Assembly (NCBI GenBank): GCA_010015745.1
Contig: ML978281.1
Location: 1-64,000, forward strand
From: Setomelanomma holmii
Taxonomy: Eukaryota; Ascomycota; Dothideomycetes; Pleosporales; Phaeosphaeriaceae
Direction: 5' to 3'
Length of the DNA: 64,000 nt
The translations under genes and the position numbers were made by a program. Below are positions 1 to 11,000 of this stretch, in pieces. The first letter of the stretch is position 1, and each line of letters starts with the position of its first letter. Under the pieces are notes generated by a model that saw only the letters and a list, made by a program, of their open reading frames with translations, did not search any database and was not told the DNA's origin.

Positions 1-87
1 AATGAGATTGAAGATGCGCAACATAAGTTAGTAGTGCTAAGCTTTTCTAACTTACGCGATGAGTTAACCTACGCGATAGTAGAACAC

Positions 88-196
88 GTTATACGCTTTC
101 ACTTACGTGCTTTACAGCGCGAGGCAGCCTCGTTAGCTACTTAAAGCTTCTTAACTTAGTTGCGCATTAACACCAAGAAATGCGCTAACGTGTTCT
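88..196 (-). repeat. Decayed scrap of the pogo-like transposon 3' coding region
   Basis: This stretch aligns base for base with about 3100-3205 of the better preserved pogo-like copy, the part that encodes the basic region before the CCHC knuckle. Most differences are G-to-A or C-to-T in this copy. The flanking 1-87 and 197-730 are AT-rich and hold no readable gene. It is an old mutated remnant on the left window edge, so its full extent cannot be seen. Confidence 0.6.
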
Positions 197-730
197 ACTA
201 CTATTCTGTTAACACTACTATCCCGTTAGCTCTACTAAAAGGCGTGCAGCTCAGCGTATGATTACCAACAACTACATAATTGAATCGTGTAAAACTTTAA
301 CAGAGAATAGACTAGATCTGTCTACATTAAGTTCTGTTATAACCTTGTACATAGCATTTGCTGCACGTTAGTAGTGCTCGTGTTCGTGCTTATAGAGTCT
401 GAGTTTAGTTACTCTCTTAGGCACCTATTTAAGCCTCTATAATAAGCGCACAACCTTTCTGAGCCTGCAGCACTTCTCTACAGGCTATATACTATCGTCG
501 CTATTAACGTTTACGTTGCTAGTAGTAATTAGCAGCTCGTAGCTTTTATTTCTTCTTAGCTAAGATTGTCACTAAGTTTATAGTAAGCTAACAACCTTTA
601 ACAAGCTATGCGATTGCTTAACTTGTAGAGCTCTAAGATTGTCGCTTAAGCAGATCTCGTACAAGACGAGCCTGCTACTTAAGCTAGGTAGTGGTACATA
701 GAGTATCTGCTGTCTAAGCAGATAGTATAG

Positions 731-766
731 TACCACCGGGTGATTAGGCGTTTTTCCGGAAATCGC
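731..766 (+). repeat. Left terminal inverted repeat of the Tc1/mariner-like element
   Basis: It starts TACCACCGGGTGATTAGGCG and pairs with the reverse complement of 2495-2530. Three of the four mismatches are transitions. Confidence 0.85.
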
Positions 767-915
767 ACTGGGGCCACCCAACCCATCTAAATGCGGAATT
801 ACACCAAATAGTATAATAAAACACCACTTTTACACTCGTAGAGGTCAGAAAAATTGAAAGAATATCAATTAAGTCTCATATATTATGCCTTAAAGTTGTC
901 ATCGCTATTGTGGCG

Positions 916-2400
916 TCAGCAGAGGTCTGTAGGCCTCAGATAATTGCCTACTAACATGACCTCAAGTACGATCGCTCCAAACACAGGGTCTTCCTGCCAC
1001 ATACGTCTCACTTCCTCCTTGTAGCTCTCTTTAACTGTTTTTGCTGCAAGTTTCACCTCAAAGCAGAGGTTCTCAAGAAGACGATTGTGGTGCTTTTGAA
1101 CGTCCTCAATAGGGTGGAGATCTGGAGAGTTCGCAGGCCACTTGATGAACTTTATGCCATCCAAATCAATCTCAGCCTACAGCAACTTGCGCGCTTTGAT
1201 ATGTGGAGTAGCAGAGTCTTCAGAGATAAGTATTTTATACCCAGGATACTTCTCACGGAGGTGGCGGTAGTAAAGAAAGAGCAGCTTATCGTAGACCTCA
1301 AAGGCATACCACACAAAGTCAAGGCCGCCTATGAAGAGATCTCTAGAGTACTTCTCGCAGCAGTATAATCGCTCTGGCATCATCTTCTGGTGCCTGCCTT
1401 TACGCTGCCTACGCGGTAATTGCTTGTTGTGAGCATCAATTTCTGCGTTGACGCGCGCAAGATGGGCGTACTCGTGCGTGCCTTGAATGAGAGCAGTGAG
1501 CCTCTGCTAGTCTACAGCCGCTCTAAGCTTTTTCACTTGCGCTTTAAGCTTCTCTGCATGCTCTTGTTTAAGGTGAGGAGACTCACTTTCCCACACGTGT
1601 TGAGGAAATAGATAAGCAGCCTCAGAGGCAACAGCAGCGGCCGCGCCCTATTGCATGAGCTTAAAGCGCTCTGCAGGTGCTTTTTCTTGCGAATTTGTAT
1701 GTCTCCTCGCCCTCTATAGCGCTTAATTACCATTACTAGAGCCTCCAAAGGGCAGCTGGTACTCGTCAACACCAATTATTATCACCTTCTCTTTAAGCTG
1801 CCACTCCTTAGCCTTTGCCTACTCAATTGTGACGCTAACAGCCTCCTCGAGCTCGTCTATATAGCACAATCGATTGTAGCAGTCGTTATTGTTAAGCGCT
1901 GTTTTGCGCGGTTGTCAGCGGCGCTTAATAGGCTTAGGGTGATCAGGGTCAGCTTCCGCGTGCTTAGGATCAAGGCAGACGGGTCTAATTATGTTAGCAT
2001 CAAGAGGCGCAAGAGCCTTCTCCTTCCTCTTGTGATTTGCAGCAATTTCCTAGTTCTAGTGGCGGTGTTTAAGAACGTTGCTGCGCGTAGAGATGCTCTC
2101 TTCTAAGCCAGGTTAGACGCGTTGAAGCGCAGCTCCATGCGCGCGCGCTTCGTTAGATAGCTGCAGGTGAGGTAAAAGGTGATAAAACAGTGTCTTTTAA
2201 GCCTCTAGATCATCCTTAGGAGCCTCTATAGCACCAGCAAGCGCCTAGGTATGCTGGAAGAACTTGCGCGCAGTGCTCTTGTTAATGTTAAGCAAGTTGC
2301 TAATGCGGGACCAGCGACACCCTAAAAAGACTCAGAATGCGACAATGACAGTACGGATAGAAAGAGGAAGATCAGAACTATCAAAAGTCTTCATTTAGGT
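916..2400 (-). pseudogene. Broken Tc1/mariner transposase (DDE_3)
   Basis: Minus-strand pieces in one frame read KVIIIGVDEYQLPFGG (near 1745-1795), EDSATPHIKARKLL (near 1180-1220) and WPANSPDLHPIED (near 1105-1145), ending at a stop at 916. A TAG at 1177-1179 interrupts the frame between the second and third catalytic acids, and further stops lie near 1710-1735. The N-terminal DNA-binding part, toward 2400, is too decayed to read. Both later catalytic acidic motifs survive, so this copy died relatively recently. The right boundary is approximate. Confidence 0.7.
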
Positions 2401-2494
2401 GTATTTTAACATGTGATTGTAGAGAGAAGAGACTCAACTTTTCTAAAAGATCATAGTGTTGAGCACTTTGATTTTCCTAGGGACGCGTCTTAGC

Positions 2495-2530
2495 GCGAAT
2501 TCCGGAAAAACGCCTGATCGCCTGGTGGTA
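2495..2530 (-). repeat. Right terminal inverted repeat of the Tc1/mariner-like element
   Basis: It ends CGCCTGATCGCCTGGTGGTA, the inverted counterpart of the left end at 731. Confidence 0.85.
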
Positions 2531-2774
2531 GTCAAAGACTCTAAGCAATACCTACGAGTTCAGATCTCAATTAAGGCTAGTAAGTAACTATTTTACTTAA
2601 TCGCCTGTTACAGCTTAGACTAGCTTCTCTTAGCTTATAAAAGGTAGTAAGCTAATACTATACTAAAACGCGCTTTAAGTAGCCTAGATTTCTAAGCTTA
2701 AAGAATAATTAGTAGTAATAACTAAAAGAAAATCGCGTAGGAGAAAGTAGGTTTAGTAAGATAGTACTGTAGAG

Positions 2775-2841
2775 TAACGTACTCCACAGGCGAGTGGGCC
2801 ACTGCGCCAAGCCCCCACCAAAATCTACTGTACTACACAGT
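2775..2841 (+). repeat. Left inverted repeat of pogo-like copy 1
   Basis: About 66 bp, beginning TAACGTACTCCACAGGCGAG and ending in ACACAGT. Its reverse complement matches 4561-4643 apart from a 17-bp insertion and a few substitutions. Confidence 0.8.
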
Positions 2842-2899
2842 AGAAAACGCACCCCAACAGTAGAAAACAGTCCTGTACAGTACTGCACAGTACTCTATA

Positions 2900-4551
2900 T
2901 TAATTAGAGACTACTTCTGCTTCTTGTTTACATGTGCGCGTGTTGTGCCCAGCCTTGCCGCAGCGACCACAGCGCCTTTGAGTTGGCTCACTGCCCTCAG
3001 CACGCGCGCTCTTCTTCGCCTTCTTCCTATTACTACGTGCTGCAAACTCCTTCAAGGTAGTTAAGCGCACGCCCTCTTCAGCTGTAAGGGTCCCCTCTGC
3101 CTGTATACGCTTTCTCTTACGTGATTTACAGCGTGAGGCGGCCTCATTAGCTGCTTGAAGCTGCTTAACTTGGTCGCGCATCATCACCAAGGAATGCGCC
3201 ATTATCTTAGCGCTTTTAGTAAGCTGATTAAGAGAGTTAACAATTGAAGTAGGTGAGCTATCTGCATGCCTCTAGATCCTCTCTCAAATCGGCTTCGATT
3301 GCGACCCAAATTCTAGGGTATTGCTTAGGGTTTTTGACTCCCAAGGAGCGTCGTCAATAGTAGGTGGTGTAGGCGTACAGAGGCGGACGTCCATCTTCAA
3401 TACCACTGCCTCTAAGTTAAGTAGAACTAAGCTAGCACCTTAAAAGCCTCCTTAGATATTGCTTTTAGTAATTGCGTCCTTAAAAGTAGCGATAAAGCAG
3501 GGCAAGAACTTAAGTTTGGTGATGTGGTTAATTTTGCTACGCATCAGGTTCTCAGCTTGGCGGCTATACGCCTTCTTCAACGGCGAGAAACAACCTACGT
3601 CAAGAGGCTGCTGAAGGTGCGATAAGTGAGAAGGCATGCAGAGAGTGATAATCTTGTTATTCTTACAGTACTGCTAGAATTAAGCGAGTTGTGGTTCTTG
3701 TGGCCGTCAATAATAAGCAAACATACTGTGCTAACAGTACGTCTTTTTGTACAAGCGTTAAAATGCTTCAACTACTGCAGACCAAGCTCATTTGTTGTCT
3801 AGCCGTTCTCAGAGACTACAATAACCTAATCACTAGGTAGATTAGGCTCCTGGTACCAGGCGGAGAGGTGGTTCTTGCCCTGGAAGATGATAAAGGGTAG
3901 GATCACCCACCTAGTTACGTTGATGCCTTAGATTACTTTAGTCCACTCTTGATTACCCTGCTGGACTGTCTTCAGCCGTGCTCAACGCTCAGAGCCTGTA
4001 ACTACTGCTCTAGTCGATATCATGCCCATTATGAAGCCAGACTTATTAAAGTTGTAGGTATCCTTATTAAGGATACTGTGCTTAGCCTTTATGTTCTCTA
4101 CAAGCTTAAACCAGGCTCGTACAGTCACAGGATCCTCACAGAGGGCTCTCTTGTAGTTGTACTTGCAATTAAACTTGACTTTAAGCTCAGGTCGACCTTT
4201 GACAAAGGTCCTAGCTCAGTTGACGCCTACTGATAGTTTGCTACGCTCCTTGCGCAGTAGATTGGCTATATCCTTCACAGCATCAAGCTAGGGCAGAAAT
4301 CCTTGCACGTTAAGGTCAAGGATATGCTAAACAATCACGTCTACCTTAGTTAGACAAAGATTGCTTAAGTCAGGTGCGCAATTGCATTAAAAGGGAGTTC
4401 TAGCGCGTTGTCAGCTAAGCATTGTTCAAGACACCTCAAAGATGTCAGCAGTGCGTCGTTTAGAGAGATTCGCGTCTTGTTAGATAGCCTGAAGCGCAAG
4501 CTGCAATTGAGCCTCTTTTGAAGCTGGTAGCTGGTTAGGTTGTTGAGACAT
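2900..4551 (-). pseudogene. Pogo/Fot1-like transposase with CCHC knuckle, broken (copy 1)
   Basis: The protein would start MSQQPNQLPASKEAQLQ at 4551. It carries the first catalytic region as FNKSGF, where DESGF is expected, so the first Asp has become Asn. The second region IIDGHKNHNS keeps its Asp, and LQQPLDVGCFSPLKKAY keeps the third. The C-terminus (3202-2900) is a lysine/arginine-rich stretch followed by CGRCGKAGHNTRTC, a retroviral-type CCHC knuckle, then the stop at 2900. Several stops break the frame between 4480 and 3640. The Asp-to-Asn change is TpG to TpA, the signature expected of RIP. Confidence 0.75.
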
Positions 4552-4560
4552 CGCGATTCT

Positions 4561-4643
4561 ACTGTGTGGTACATAGATTTTGGTGGGGGCTTGGCGCAGT
4601 GGCCCACTCGCCTGTGTGGCCCACTCGCCCGTGGAGTACGTTA
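4561..4643 (-). repeat. Right inverted repeat of pogo-like copy 1, with internal 17-bp duplication
   Basis: It contains GTGGCCCACTCGCC-type blocks twice in tandem (about 4600-4633) before the tip GGAGTACGTTA. The left arm has the block once. Confidence 0.75.
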
Positions 4644-4652
4644 GTGATACGC

Positions 4653-5858
4653 CTTGTACAGAATACAAAGGCTAAGTACAGCATCCTTAATGAAGACTCG
4701 TACAACTTTGACGAGTCTGGCTTCATGATAGGCATGATAACGGTCGAAGCCGTAGTCACAGGCTCTGAGCGTCGAAAACGGCCGAAGACGGTACAGCAGG
4801 GAAATCGAGAGTGGACTACTGTCATCTAAGGCATCAATGCGACTAGGTGGGCAATCCTACCCTTTGTCATCTTCCAGGGCAAGAACCACCTCTCCGCCTG
4901 GTACGAGGAGGAGAGCCTGCCTCCAGACTGGGCTATTGCTGTCTCTGAGAACGGCTGGACAACAAATGCGCTCGGTCTTGAGTGGTTGAAGCCCTTTAAT
5001 GCTTATACAAAAAAACGTACCGTAGGCACAGTACGTTTACTCTTTATTAACGGCCATAAGAGCTATAACTCGCTCAACTTTCAGCAATACTGCAAGGACA
5101 ACAACATCGTTACTCTCTGCATGCCTCTTTACTTATCACACCTTCTGCAGCCTCTTAATGTGGGTTGTTTCTCGCCTTTGAAGAGGGCGTATAGGCGCCA
5201 AGCTGAGAACTTAATGCGCAATAGGATCAACCACATCACTAAACTTGAGTTCTTGCCCTACTTTATTACTGCTTTTAAGGAGGCTATTACTACAAGCAAT
5301 ATCTAGGGAAGCTTTTAAGGCACTAGCTTAGTCCCACTTGACCTAGAGGCGGTGATATCGAAGATAGACATCTGCCTTTGTACACCTACCCCACCTGCTG
5401 TTAACGTCGCTGCCTAGGTGTCTAAAACACTAAGTAATTCCCTAGAATCTAGGTCGCAATTGACGCTAATTCAAGAGAGGATTCGAAGGCAAGTAGATAG
5501 CTCGCCTTCCTCTATAGTTGACGCGGTTGAAAAGCTCGCCAAAGGCGCTGAGATGATGGCGCATTCTATAGTGTTGATAAGCAACTAAGTTAAGCAGCTT
5601 CAAGAGGCTAACAAGGCCGCCTCACGCTGTAAAGCATGCAAGAGAAAGCGTATACAGGCAGAAGGGGTCCTTACAGCTGAAGAGGGCATGCGCTTAACTA
5701 CCTTGAAGGAGTTTGCAGCACGTAGTAATAGGAAGAAGGCGAAGAAGAGCGCGCGTGCTGAGGGCAGTGAGCCAACTCAAAGGCGCTGTAGATGCTGCGG
5801 CAAGGCTGGGCACAACACGCGCACATGTAAAAAAGAAGCAGAAATAGTCTCTGATTAA
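4653..5858 (+). pseudogene. Pogo/Fot1-like transposase, 5'-truncated and broken (copy 2)
   Basis: Homology to copy 1 begins abruptly at about 4653 with LVQNTKAKYSIL, just after the end of copy 1, and runs to a stop at 5858. The first catalytic region NFDESGF is intact. The second reads FINGHKS and the third LLQPLNVGCF, so both have Asn for Asp. In-frame stops follow at 4828, 5307 and further on. The CCHC knuckle survives as CRCCGKAGHNTRTC. No inverted repeat is seen at either end, so this is a truncated copy in inverted orientation to copy 1. Confidence 0.75.
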
Positions 5859-5865
5859 TGTAGAT

Positions 5866-6140
5866 GTGAAGGCCCTTGGTTGGAGATGAATCTTGTGTGC
5901 CGAAGGCTCTACGGTTGGTTCTCGGGGAGTGAGTGGAAGGGATCGTTGAACGGGGATTCGAGTACAGATACTGAGTAGTGGTCAGAGTCTAAGTACAAGA
6001 GGCGCACTGAGGTAGACAGATGGAGACTGTAGTCAAGTGCGAGGTAACCAGGTTGTAGATTGGTACAAAGAGTACTGGTAAGGTACTCTATGAAGTTGAA
6101 CACGATAGTCTAGCAATGCCATCAGTCCTATCTATATACT
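5866..6140. other. Unassigned spacer, possibly a solo-LTR fragment
   Basis: The sequence between copies 2 and 3 has no homology to the pogo element. It has a promoter-and-leader look, with no gene. The minus-strand reading TATATAGATAGGACTGATGG followed by a long CT/AC-rich leader would suit a copia-type LTR, but I see no defining TG..CA ends or primer-binding site. A short hairpin (CATCCTGG..CCAGGATG) lies just to the right at about 6156-6185. Confidence 0.25.
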
Positions 6141-6289
6141 GAGGGGGCCATCCCATCCATCCTGGTTGTCGTGTGCATCCCAGGATGGTTGTGCTTGGCA
6201 GGATGTTGTCACGTGACCCTTGGTGGAGGAAGAGTGGTCTGTGCACCATCCCGTGCATCCCTTACCAGTCATTTCCAATGTTCGTAACA

Positions 6290-7229
6290 CAGTACTGCTA
6301 GAATTTAAGCAAATTGTGGCTCTTGTAGCCATCAATAATAAGCAAACGTACTGTGCCTACAGTAAGTTTTTTTTGTGTAAGCGTCAAAGTGCTTCAACCA
6401 CTCTAGACCAAGCGCATTTGTCGTCCAGCCGTTCTCAGAGACTGCAATAACCTAATCGCCAGGTAGATTAGGCTTCTGGTATCAGGCGGAGAGGTGGTTC
6501 TTGCCCTGGAAGATGACAAAGGTTAGGATTGCCCACCTAGTTGCATTGATACATTAGATCACTGTAGTCCACTCTTAATTACCCTGCTGTACTGTCTTTA
6601 GCTGTCCTTAGCGCTCAGAGCCTGTGACTACTGCTCTAGTCAATATCATGCCTATTATGAAGCCAGACTTATTAAAGTTGTAGGTATCTTTATTAAGGAT
6701 GCTGTGCTTCGCCTTTGTGTTCTCTACAAGTCAGAACCAGTCTCGTACCTTCTTAGGATCTTCGCAGAGAGCTCTCTTGTAGTCATACTTGCAATTAAAA
6801 CTAACTTTGAGCTCAGGGCGGCTTTCAACAAAGATCCTAGCCTAGTTAACGCCAACTGGCTGTTGGCCACGCTCCTTGCGCAGTAGATCAGCTATATCCT
6901 TAACAGCAGCAAGCTAGAGAGGAAATCCTTGCGCATTAAGGTCAAGTATATGCTAAACAATCACCTCTGCCTCTGTTAGACAAAGGTTTGCTGAGTTAGG
7001 CGCGCAATCGCGTTGAAACTGCTTTCTAGCGCTTCAGTCAGCTAGTGTTGTTTAAGGAACGTTGTATATTGCTGCAGCGCGTCGTTCTGAGAGATTTGTG
7101 TCTTGTTTGATAACCTGAAGCGCAAGCTGTAATTGAGCCTCCTTTGAAGCTGGTAATTGGTTGGGTTGTAGAGACATCGCGGTTCTACTGTGTGGGCCCG
7201 TGTGGCTGACTCGCTCGTGGAGTACGTTA
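6290..7229 (-). pseudogene. Pogo/Fot1-like element, 3'-truncated (copy 3)
   Basis: This third copy keeps the outer end (tip GGAGTACGTTA at 7229), the transposase start region (ATG at 7177, reading MSLQPNQLPASKEAQLQ) and the core down to the second catalytic region. It is then cut off at about 6290. The first motif is FNKSGF, with the same Asp loss as copy 1, so copies 1 and 3 probably share an already defective or RIP-hit parent. Part of the inverted repeat between 7190 and 7215 is deleted relative to copy 1. Stops occur throughout. Confidence 0.65.
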
Positions 7230-8012
7230 ATAGATTTTTCTCAAAATCTTACCATGAAGCTGCATATATGTAAGCATTCAAATTCTCTGATTACAGGGCT
7301 CTAGGTAAAGTTGTTACAAATTTATCAAGAAAAAACAAAAAACTCTTGCTTTTTTAGCTCTCAGATTTCTCTTCCCTTACATCTAAAGTAGCTAGAGCTC
7401 TGTAGTTATAGAGTCTTCAAGAATATATACATACAGCACTATAGGAAAAAATTCAGAGGAATCTATCTAGCGCTTGTCAGGATATTAGGTTGCCAAAAAT
7501 CTGCTGTTTAGTGTAGTTTTCGGGTAGGCGCCTCGCTTGTATAGGCGCCTCGCATATAAACTACGTTAATCTTTCTAAGCTAGTATTCTACGTCCTTAGA
7601 ATTTAGTTTTTAAGTCTACTATGTAAGCGCTAGCTAAGTTCTTCTTTTATCTTGGAGACGACAGACGCAAGCACGTCGAAGATAGACAGCCTAGCGCAGT
7701 TGGCGTCGCAACGGTGGCTTGGAGGCAATCATGAGGCAGAGAGCTTACTTATCTGGCGCTCTTTGCGCCCCATTCCGGGCTGCACATTGCGAAAATTGGA
7801 GAAGGACTCACCGGGCTTTACCCACATCCGAAAGTGGCATTAGCCAAACGGTCAAAGAGCGAAGTTGTATGTACGAAACAGATTGAATAACAGAAAGCCG
7901 CCAAACACCTATGTACACTATGCTATTCAGACGAAAAGAGATGAAAGAAATGTCGCTCGCTCATACTATGCCGCGTGGTCTTCTGTATTGTCTACCCTGC
8001 TGACACCCTCGT
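7230..8012. other. Gene-free spacer with a 12-bp direct repeat
   Basis: AT-rich DNA between the transposon block and the ABC transporter. TAGGCGCCTCGC occurs twice, at 7525-7536 and 7542-7553, each copy containing the palindrome AGGCGCCT. I see no coding sequence. The right part is presumably the transporter's 3' untranslated region. Confidence 0.5.
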
Positions 8013-11000
8013 CTATAGGCCCTTTCTAGCATCATGTGCAGTCTTCGCGGTGGAAGTAAGCGCGTCAAGCTCGCCGGTTGTCTCGCACATAGACCGAAAG
8101 CTGCCGCCTTCCTGCCTGACCAGATCGTAGGGGTCACCATACTCAATGACAGCACCCTTGTCGAGCACGAGGACCTTGTCGTAGTCAATGATGGTTTGAA
8201 GACGATGAGCGATTGTGATCGTCGTGTTCTTGATTAATCGAATAGTGTCTTGAATTTTGGCATCGGTGGCGTAGTCTATAGAGGCAGTGGCTTCGTCCAT
8301 CAGAAGAACTTTTGGCGCCTTCAGAAGGGCTCGCGCAAGGCAGAGCAGCTGGCGCTGGCCTTGAGAGAGATTGGAGCCTGACTCAGACACAGGCGAATTG
8401 AGGTTGCGGAATGGGTTTTTGTTGTCGGCTTGCATGGCTGCTTGTGCGGCCTCGTCCGAGCCTGCGACTTGGCCATTGGGCATCACGACGATCGTGTCGT
8501 CGTGAGTCTCCCCTCGCACCCACTCCCGGTTCTGAAGGATTGAACCTGGATTTACAGTGGAGGCCGAATAGCTGGCATTGACATCGGCCGTCACTGCGCC
8601 AGTTGTAGGGTTAGGAATTTCGATCGCACGAGGCGGCGTGCCAGCTCCTGTTGGAGTTGCTATGCCTGACGCCGGCTGTGATGTAGGCGATATGAGATGC
8701 ACCTCACGAAGAGCGGTATATATCTCTTCGTCGGTAAAGAGGGAGAAAGGGTCGAGATTGCTTCGGATTGTGCCTGTGAAGAGAGTCGGATCTATTCTGC
8801 TTAGTGCATGCGTACTTAAAGGGTACTGAAAATCATGCTCACCTTGCGGTACCATCACAATATTCTCCCGCAGATCTTGCAGGCCAATCAGTCCGATATC
8901 GACATCATCGACTAAAATCTTGCCCTTCTCCGCTTCGAGAGCTCGGAACAAGGCGAGAGCCATGGAGCTTTTCCCGGCACCCGTCCTGCCGACAACACCT
9001 ACCTTTTCGCCTGGGAATATCTTGAAGGTGACATCCTTCAATACTGTGTCGAAGTCGGGTCGATAGCGAGTGGTGTAGCCGATGAACTCGACGGAACCCC
9101 TACTCGGCCAATTCATGGGTGGTTTCGATTCTGGGATAGTGGCGGGTGCCTCCTGTTCCACATCAAGATATTCCTTGACGCGCTCAACAGAGTTCATGTT
9201 CTGCTCGTTTGCCGAGTATAATCGTACAAACCACAAGACGTTCTCTGTGAACGTCACTGCGTATGTCAGAGCGAGCCCGGCAGCACCCGCGTCGATGCGA
9301 CCGACACTAAGGATGACGAAGGCACCCGAGAAGAAAGCGACCAAGGCCCCAACTACATCTACTCTGAACGCAAGCCACCTGTTAGCAGCCCACAGATAGA
9401 TGAAAGGTCGGTGCTGAGTGTTGATCTTGGCAAGGTTTTCACGGATGAAGCGTCGCTCGTCGCCGTACGCACGGATAGTTGTCATGCCAGATAGTGTCTC
9501 GCCGAACTGCTGATACAGCGGGCTTCGATGAACAGATTCGAGACGCTTGAGATCACGAGACGAGTTGATGTAGAAGCGACCGATGAGAAAGTATAGCACC
9601 GAAATAACGGAGGCAGCAATCAGAAATCCGGGAGTAATGATAGAAATCAAAATGACAATGGTAACGATGGAAGCAAAACAATGCACGACGCCAATGGCGA
9701 CGGGGGCTACTTCTTGGTCGACTGACTCGATGTCTTTTGAGAATCGGTTCATGAGTTGACCAAGCGGCGTCTGATCAAAAAATCGGAACTTCGCATGCGT
9801 CACTTTCTGGATCAACCTTTCGTGGACACGTCTTGAGGCAGCGAGGGAGCCACCAAACAAGAATCCTTCTCGAATAAAGGTGATGAACATGAAAATGAGT
9901 CCGAGAATGGCATATACCACGAGGAAGTAGGTCGTGTCGACGTCTGAATCCATGATCCTGAATCCCTTGGGCATGTAGGTGTACGCGGACTGCTGCTTAT
10001 CTGATTGCGATGAGAATGGTATATTCCAGCTGCACGTTGCACTGTTCATGCATGTACCCATGCCACTCAGAGTAGGGGCGTGCGTGACAGGCGATTGGCT
10101 GTGTTGACCCATAGCGGCATACCCCTTGTCTGCGTAGGCATTCGCCCATGTGCGAATCCAGAGGTTGGTGGAGACCGAGGACAATTGCGCGGCTACAAAT
10201 GCAATAGTGGCGCCAACCCAGTAGTACCATGGGCCCATAGCCTTCAGATACATCAGGATGATGCCAAGCTTGACACCACCTTCTGCCTTGGTCTCTTCTT
10301 GAGTGTTGCTTGTAGGCTGCTTCTTCGCTTCTGTGGGGCCGTCGAGCTTTCCGTTAGTCAAGCCGTTGGTATGACTGACCTCGCCGTCGACCTCTTCGCC
10401 TCCCACATCTGAAGGAACTCGAGAAGGCGCTTTTGATGCTCCGCGCGAAGCCGGTCGAGACTTAGTAAGATCTTCAGTGAGCTTGCCCGAGCTGATCACC
10501 TCGTCTGCACTGCCTTGAGCTACCACCTTGCCGTTGTCAAGGACCACGGCAAAGTCGGCAAGTGGCAGAGCCAAGCTGACGTTATGCGTGACCAGAATAC
10601 AAGTACGATTACGCATAAGCTGACCATTCAGCGCGTAGTCGAATATCCACTTGGCAGTATGAGAGTCGACGGCACTCAATACATCGTCAAGGAGCACATG
10701 GCGGGCTTTGCTGTAAAGTGCACGTGCAAGCGAGATACGCTGCTTCTGGCCACCAGAGAGTGTAACGCCCTTCTCACCCACCAAAGTCTCGTCGCCGGCG
10801 TCAAGAATCTCGAGGTCACGCTTCAGTGAGCACGCTAGAATAACATCGTCGTAGCGTTTCGGGTCCCAGTCGCCAGCGAACACGATGTTCTCCTTGACAG
10901 TACCATTGACAAGCCAGGCTTGTTGCGCACAGTACGCCACGCTGTCTGTAAGCCCTGTGTCGGGATCAGGTCTGATCTCTTCGCGGCTGCATCCTCCTGG

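Larger units (their letters stand above)
731..2530 (-). mobile_element. Tc1/mariner-like DNA transposon, about 1.8 kb, inactive
   Basis: The element is bounded by 36-bp imperfect inverted repeats (731-766 and 2495-2530; four mismatches). Each end begins or finishes with TA, matching the TA target duplication of the Tc1/mariner superfamily. The internal minus-strand peptide carries Tc1/mariner (DDE_3) motifs: EDSATPH for the second catalytic Asp and WPANSPDLHPIE for the third acidic residue. The size fits a full-length autonomous element, but the transposase reading frame has several stops, so it should be unable to mobilise itself. It sits inside older repeat DNA. Confidence 0.8.
2775..4643 (-). 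mobile_element. Fot1/pogo-like DNA transposon, about 1.87 kb, inactive (copy 1)
   Basis: Long inverted ends (2775-2841 and 4561-4643) share ACGTACTCCAC at the tips and are flanked by TA. Between them, on the minus strand, lie a transposase start (4551), a DDE_1-type core and a C-terminal CCHC knuckle. The length matches intact Fot1/pogo elements of fungi. The right arm is longer because a TGGCCCACTCGCC-type block of 17 bp is duplicated in tandem. Copy 2 abuts its right end directly, in the opposite orientation. Confidence 0.8.

Noticed and set aside
9950..10140. A possible in-frame intron in the ABC transporter (Gly/Ser/Met-rich loop)
   Set aside because: The segment has no donor/acceptor pair of good quality that keeps frame, and external loops of this kind occur between TMD2 helices in fungal ABCC proteins.
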